From NCBI RefSeq assembly GCF_004770055.1, contig NZ_RQEP01000010.1:364328-428327 (forward strand): a stretch of DNA of 64,000 nt, written 5' to 3'. How positions within the stretch are numbered: the stretch's first letter is position 1; each line of letters begins with the position of its first letter. Below the pieces are notes generated by a model, which worked only from the letters and a program-made list of their open reading frames with translations, had not been told where the DNA came from and searched no databases. Shown one piece after another: positions 61,585 through 64,000 of this stretch. Both the position numbers and the translations under genes were made by a program. This stretch comes from Leptospira semungkisensis. Its GTDB lineage: Bacteria > Spirochaetota > Leptospiria > Leptospirales > Leptospiraceae.

Positions 61585-61610
61585 AAAAGTAGACGTCAAA
61601 GTCTACTTTT
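61585..61610. promoter_or_regulatory. TetR-type operator 2
   Basis: AAAAGTAGAC GTCAAA GTCTACTTTT: perfect 10-base arms around a six-base spacer. Centre lies 57 bases from operator 1. Just upstream of the TetR start (61666). Confidence 0.75.
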
Positions 61611-61665
61611 TTAAGCTTTTCTTTTGCCAGATCTGCAAAAATCTTAGTTAGGAAAGGGAAGAAGA

Positions 61666-62274
61666 ATGAAAGCCCGAGAAAAAATCCTCCAAGCAGCTGA
61701 TAAACTTTTCTACGAACGCGGTTTTGCTAATACCGGAGTGGCAGATCTTTTAGAAGAATCCGGAGTACATAAGGCGAGCTTCTATAAATATTTTCGGGAA
61801 AAAGGAGAGGTCGGTTTAGAGTACATCCGAAAGAGAAGAGAACTGAATGCTTCACAATTCAAAAGCTTGGTCACTCTATATGCCGAATTTGAAAAGGTCG
61901 CAGATGCCTGGGGCTTGGCTCTCAAAAGAGAGGCAAAGAAGCAAAGACTATGGGGATGTCCATTTGCAGTGTTCTCGAATCAAATCCGATCTTCTCAACT
62001 TTTCTCGGACAAAGACCAACTAACGCATGCGGAAGGCGAGATCGAAGAAACTGTCCACGATTGGGAAGAAATTTTTGCATCCTATCTCAGGACAAATCCG
62101 ATCAAAAGAAAATCGAACTTATCAGAGAAACAAATTCGATCCTTCGCAAAGAAAATTCTGATCCTTTACGAAGGTTCGATTCAATTATACTTTATGACTG
62201 GAAAAGAAGAATATTTAGAGGAGTTCCGTTCCAGTCTTTTATTCTTAGGAGAATTTTATAGAACGATTCCTTAA
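61666..62274 (+). CDS. TetR-family regulator
   Basis: 202 residues. HTH in residues 1-48 (ILQAADKLFYERGFANTGVA, EESGVHKASFYKYFREKGEV), TetR_C ligand domain after it. Close to the group with C-terminal TetR_C_6/ AefR-like fold that controls small redox or efflux genes. GGGAAGAAG before ATG 61666. Divergent from the NmrA-like gene; the two palindromes between them fit an autoregulated repressor. Confidence 0.93.
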   Translation: MKAREKILQAADKLFYERGFANTGVADLLEESGVHKASFYKYFREKGEVGLEYIRKRRELNASQFKSLVTLYAEFEKVADAWGLALKREAKKQRLWGCPFAVFSNQIRSSQLFSDKDQLTHAEGEIEETVHDWEEIFASYLRTNPIKRKSNLSEKQIRSFAKKILILYEGSIQLYFMTGKEEYLEEFRSSLLFLGEFYRTIP

Positions 62275-62316
62275 GAAAGATAGGAACGTTCCCAAACACA
62301 AAACAAATATCCGATC

Positions 62317-62724
62317 TTACAAATGACGAATCTCAGCGGGAGGATTTCTCCAGTTATTGTTTAAACCGTCAGAATACCAAACAGGAACGTCGATCAACTC
62401 GCTCGGTTCTACTCCATCCAACGAAGAAATAGCGACACTAACGTAAGCGCCTCCTATCTCTTCGACGTAACCATGAGAGACAGTTCTCACACCACAATTC
62501 TTACAGAACTGATGAGAGTTACTGAATGTCCCGAACTTATAAGAACTCAAACTCTCTTCTCCGCTCAAAAGACGGAAAGCAGAAGGCTTAATGATAGCCG
62601 ACCAATTTCGGACTTTCCTGCAGAACGAACAATTGCATCTTCCAGTACCTTGGCTTAGATCAATATCTACCTCGAACTTTACTGCTCCACAATGACAACT
62701 TCCTTTATATGTTTTCAGGCTCAT
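62317..62724 (-). CDS. GFA-family (glutathione-dependent formaldehyde-activating-like) protein
   Basis: 135 residues from ATG 62724, with AAGGAAA ten bases upstream; the longer frame from 62760 is less likely. Mss4-like zinc fold: [22 protein letters not shown] and FCKNCGVRT supply the cysteines. GFA members bind zinc and are said to act on S-hydroxymethylglutathione, but most have no proven role. Confidence 0.9.
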   Translation of the reverse strand: MSLKTYKGSCHCGAVKFEVDIDLSQGTGRCNCSFCRKVRNWSAIIKPSAFRLLSGEESLSSYKFGTFSNSHQFCKNCGVRTVSHGYVEEIGGAYVSVAISSLDGVEPSELIDVPVWYSDGLNNNWRNPPAEIRHL

Positions 62725-62880
62725 GTTTGTTTTCCTTTTGAAAGCGAAAGGACCAACCAAGAGAGGCTTTAAATCAAGGCTCTTAACGCAGATCCAAGGC
62801 TTTTTAATGAGAACAGTATAAGAGCCTATTCATGACAAGAAATGTCATATTTTGAAGAAAGGTACAAAAAAAAATTTAAT

Positions 62881-63654
62881 CTAATCCACTATTTCCGTAC
62901 GAGTTTCAGTAAAGATCCGTTCGAAATTCTGAGGCGCTAAAGTTCCGAAGACTCGATCCCATATCATCGTATAGAAACCGAAATTATACTCCTCATGCTG
63001 ATGATGCCTTGCATGAAACGTACTAGTAGTGAACAAACGGAATAAAGGAAAATGAAGCCATCTTTTTGATAGAGGCTCCACTCCTAAATGTCCGATCGTG
63101 CCAAACACTACATTCAAGCTTAGATATACGCTCATCCCCAACCAAGAAAAGTCGTAACCGCATAATACCAATAACCAGAGGGCGCCGAAACCCAGCGCTT
63201 CCAAAGGATTGAGAACAAAGAGAGTCAATGGACGAGGTTTATCGTAATGGTGATGAGTCCTGTGAGCGAATGGATAGATAAATCGTATATGAGCGATCCG
63301 ATGCAACAGATACATTCCCGCATCCATAACAAAAAGAAGAATCAAAACATCGAGTAACGCGAAAAGTCCGATATCATTCCGAAAATGTATATAACCGGAT
63401 CTCCATAGCCAAAGCCCGAGTAACGTTACGCTAGTGTTAAAAAATATAGTAGATATTGCAAAAAGGATCTCTCGAAGCTCGATCCGGGAAGGAATTGGAG
63501 TGATACGGCGATTCACATAATGTTTAGAAAGTAGAACACCAATATATACAGAAGAAGTAAAGATAAGAAGATTCTCGATCAAGAATAGGAGAGCAGCCCA
63601 AGTATAGGGGATTTTTTGGAGAAATAGAACCAGCTCGTTTCCAAAATCATCCAT
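62881..63654 (-). CDS. Sterol desaturase/fatty-acid hydroxylase family protein
   Basis: 257 residues from ATG 63654 (275 from GTG 63708). Membrane di-iron oxygenase: four or five helices and histidine boxes LHRIAH, HRTHHHYDKP and HARHHQHEEYN. Family members hydroxylate or desaturate lipids. The ATG is preferred: a promoter with TTGACC (63689-63684), 17-base spacer and AATTAT (63666-63661) covers the longer N-terminus, and its start site would fall at the ATG (leaderless). Confidence 0.88.
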   Translation of the reverse strand: MDDFGNELVLFLQKIPYTWAALLFLIENLLIFTSSVYIGVLLSKHYVNRRITPIPSRIELREILFAISTIFFNTSVTLLGLWLWRSGYIHFRNDIGLFALLDVLILLFVMDAGMYLLHRIAHIRFIYPFAHRTHHHYDKPRPLTLFVLNPLEALGFGALWLLVLCGYDFSWLGMSVYLSLNVVFGTIGHLGVEPLSKRWLHFPLFRLFTTSTFHARHHQHEEYNFGFYTMIWDRVFGTLAPQNFERIFTETRTEIVD

Positions 63655-63660
63655 AGGAAT

Positions 63661-63689
63661 ATAATTCCAAAAAATCTGCCTTGGGTCAA
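63661..63689 (-). promoter_or_regulatory. Promoter of the desaturase gene
   Basis: Minus strand TTGACC, 17 bases, AATTAT. The -10 ends six bases before ATG 63654, so the message would be leaderless. It lies just downstream of the rRNA terminator. Confidence 0.5.
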
Positions 63690-63708
63690 GTAGTCGAGAA
63701 TGATACAC

Positions 63709-63951
63709 CTAATCTAAATCCGCTTCTGCTACTCGGCGGAAGTAATACCCTGATCGTCGAACCACCAAACAAAAAAGCCAGGTGTTAAAACCTGGCTTTT
63801 TCTTGAGAGTTCAATTTGAACTTAACAACTGGAATGAATGTTAGACATTTTTTAGAGATGTCTAACGTTTGCTGATCATCTTTTGTATGGATGTTCATGC
63901 GAGGCTTCTTGTTATGGAAGCCTTGTTGGCGTTGTAACCAAATTTCGTAAT
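63709..63951. other. Region between the 23S rRNA 3' end and the desaturase gene
   Basis: Holds the terminator at 63772-63801, a perfect hairpin GTTAGACAT ... ATGTCTAAC (63840-63866), a 7-1-7 repeat AGTTCAATTTGAACT (63808-63822) and AGGCTTC ... GAAGCCT (63902-63923): probable rRNA processing structures. No 5S rRNA gene was found in it. Confidence 0.5.
63772..63801 (-). terminator. Bidirectional terminator downstream of 23S rRNA
   Basis: GCCAGG TGTTAAAA CCTGGC with A-run before and T-run after it (AAAAAA...TTTTT). On the minus strand it ends the rRNA transcript. Confidence 0.85.
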
Positions 63952-64000
63952 ATGGTCAAGCCTCACGAGCTATTAGTATCACTCGACTCAATGTGTTACC
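63952..64000 (-). rRNA. 23S rRNA, 3' end (gene continues beyond the window)
   Basis: Minus strand reads GGTAACACATTGAGTCGAGT, then GATACTAATAGCTCGTGAGG and CTTGACCAT, the conserved 3' end of 23S rRNA. Only about 49 bases are inside the window. The 3' terminus at about 63952 is set by likeness to E. coli. Confidence 0.85.

Noticed and set aside
63709..63951. Possible 5S rRNA gene after 23S
   Set aside because: None of the conserved 5S words was seen; the stems found are short and separate.

Overview
The window looks like the chromosome of a Leptospira species. The evidence is the gene families, the many short spirochaetal lipoprotein signal peptides, ribH-nusB followed by TPR/HEAT proteins, AraC regulators with a multi-spanning N-terminus, and a 23S rRNA gene that sits alone. 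Base composition looks higher in G+C than classical pathogenic leptospires, which may point to an intermediate or saprophytic lineage; this is an impression from reading, not a computation. No prophage, complete insertion sequence or CRISPR array was seen.

Layout. 1-2317 (minus): an LptF/LptG-type permease cut by the window edge, and miaB. 2419-3685 (plus): a membrane J-domain-like protein and a cysteine-cluster protein. 3754-8669 (minus): ribH, nusB, a large TPR protein, a HEAT-repeat protein and a lipoprotein; the last two appear to start at CTG codons overlapping the previous stop. 8717-12523 (plus): a TPR lipoprotein, a HigBA toxin-antitoxin pair, and a lipoprotein with two amidase domains. 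Then an AraC regulator, a diheme lipoprotein, dps with a PerR-like operator, a PLP aminotransferase and lon. 21181-24233 holds two tandem pectinacetylesterase/Notum-like lipoproteins. 24242-36827 holds a macro-domain protein, a chemotaxis receptor, two multi-spanning membrane proteins, a zinc alcohol dehydrogenase, a thioesterase, a GST and two sister histidine kinases.

36951-41431 (minus) is the most interesting metabolic block. A membrane-anchored beta-propeller hydrolase, an ACAD10/11-type acyl-CoA dehydrogenase, an APH-type kinase, a DUF6285-like small protein and a histidine-phosphatase-fold protein are packed together. This resembles the LvaABC module that turns 4-hydroxyacyl-CoA into 3-hydroxyacyl-CoA through a 4-phosphoacyl-CoA. 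A Crp-like regulator diverges from it.

43508-49238 holds tRNA-Ile and tRNA-Ala, a PQQ-type sugar dehydrogenase, a large membrane protein, and a flavoprotein fused to a NapH-like iron-sulfur membrane domain with a permuted flavin fold. 49292-55763 holds a nuclease/transposase remnant, a TfoX-N protein with a histone-H1-like tail, and a CzcC-CzcA metal efflux pair without the usual adaptor. 55934-58905 is a proline catabolism operon (proline dehydrogenase and P5C dehydrogenase), followed by two alpha/beta hydrolases. 60654-62274 is a divergent TetR/NmrA-like pair with two matching operators. The window ends with a GFA-family protein, a sterol-desaturase-family enzyme and the 3' end of a 23S rRNA gene.

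Themes of regulation: several promoters (higB, the AraC gene, the desaturase) place the -10 box only 4-7 bases from the start codon, which implies leaderless messages. Translational coupling by stop/start overlap is common.
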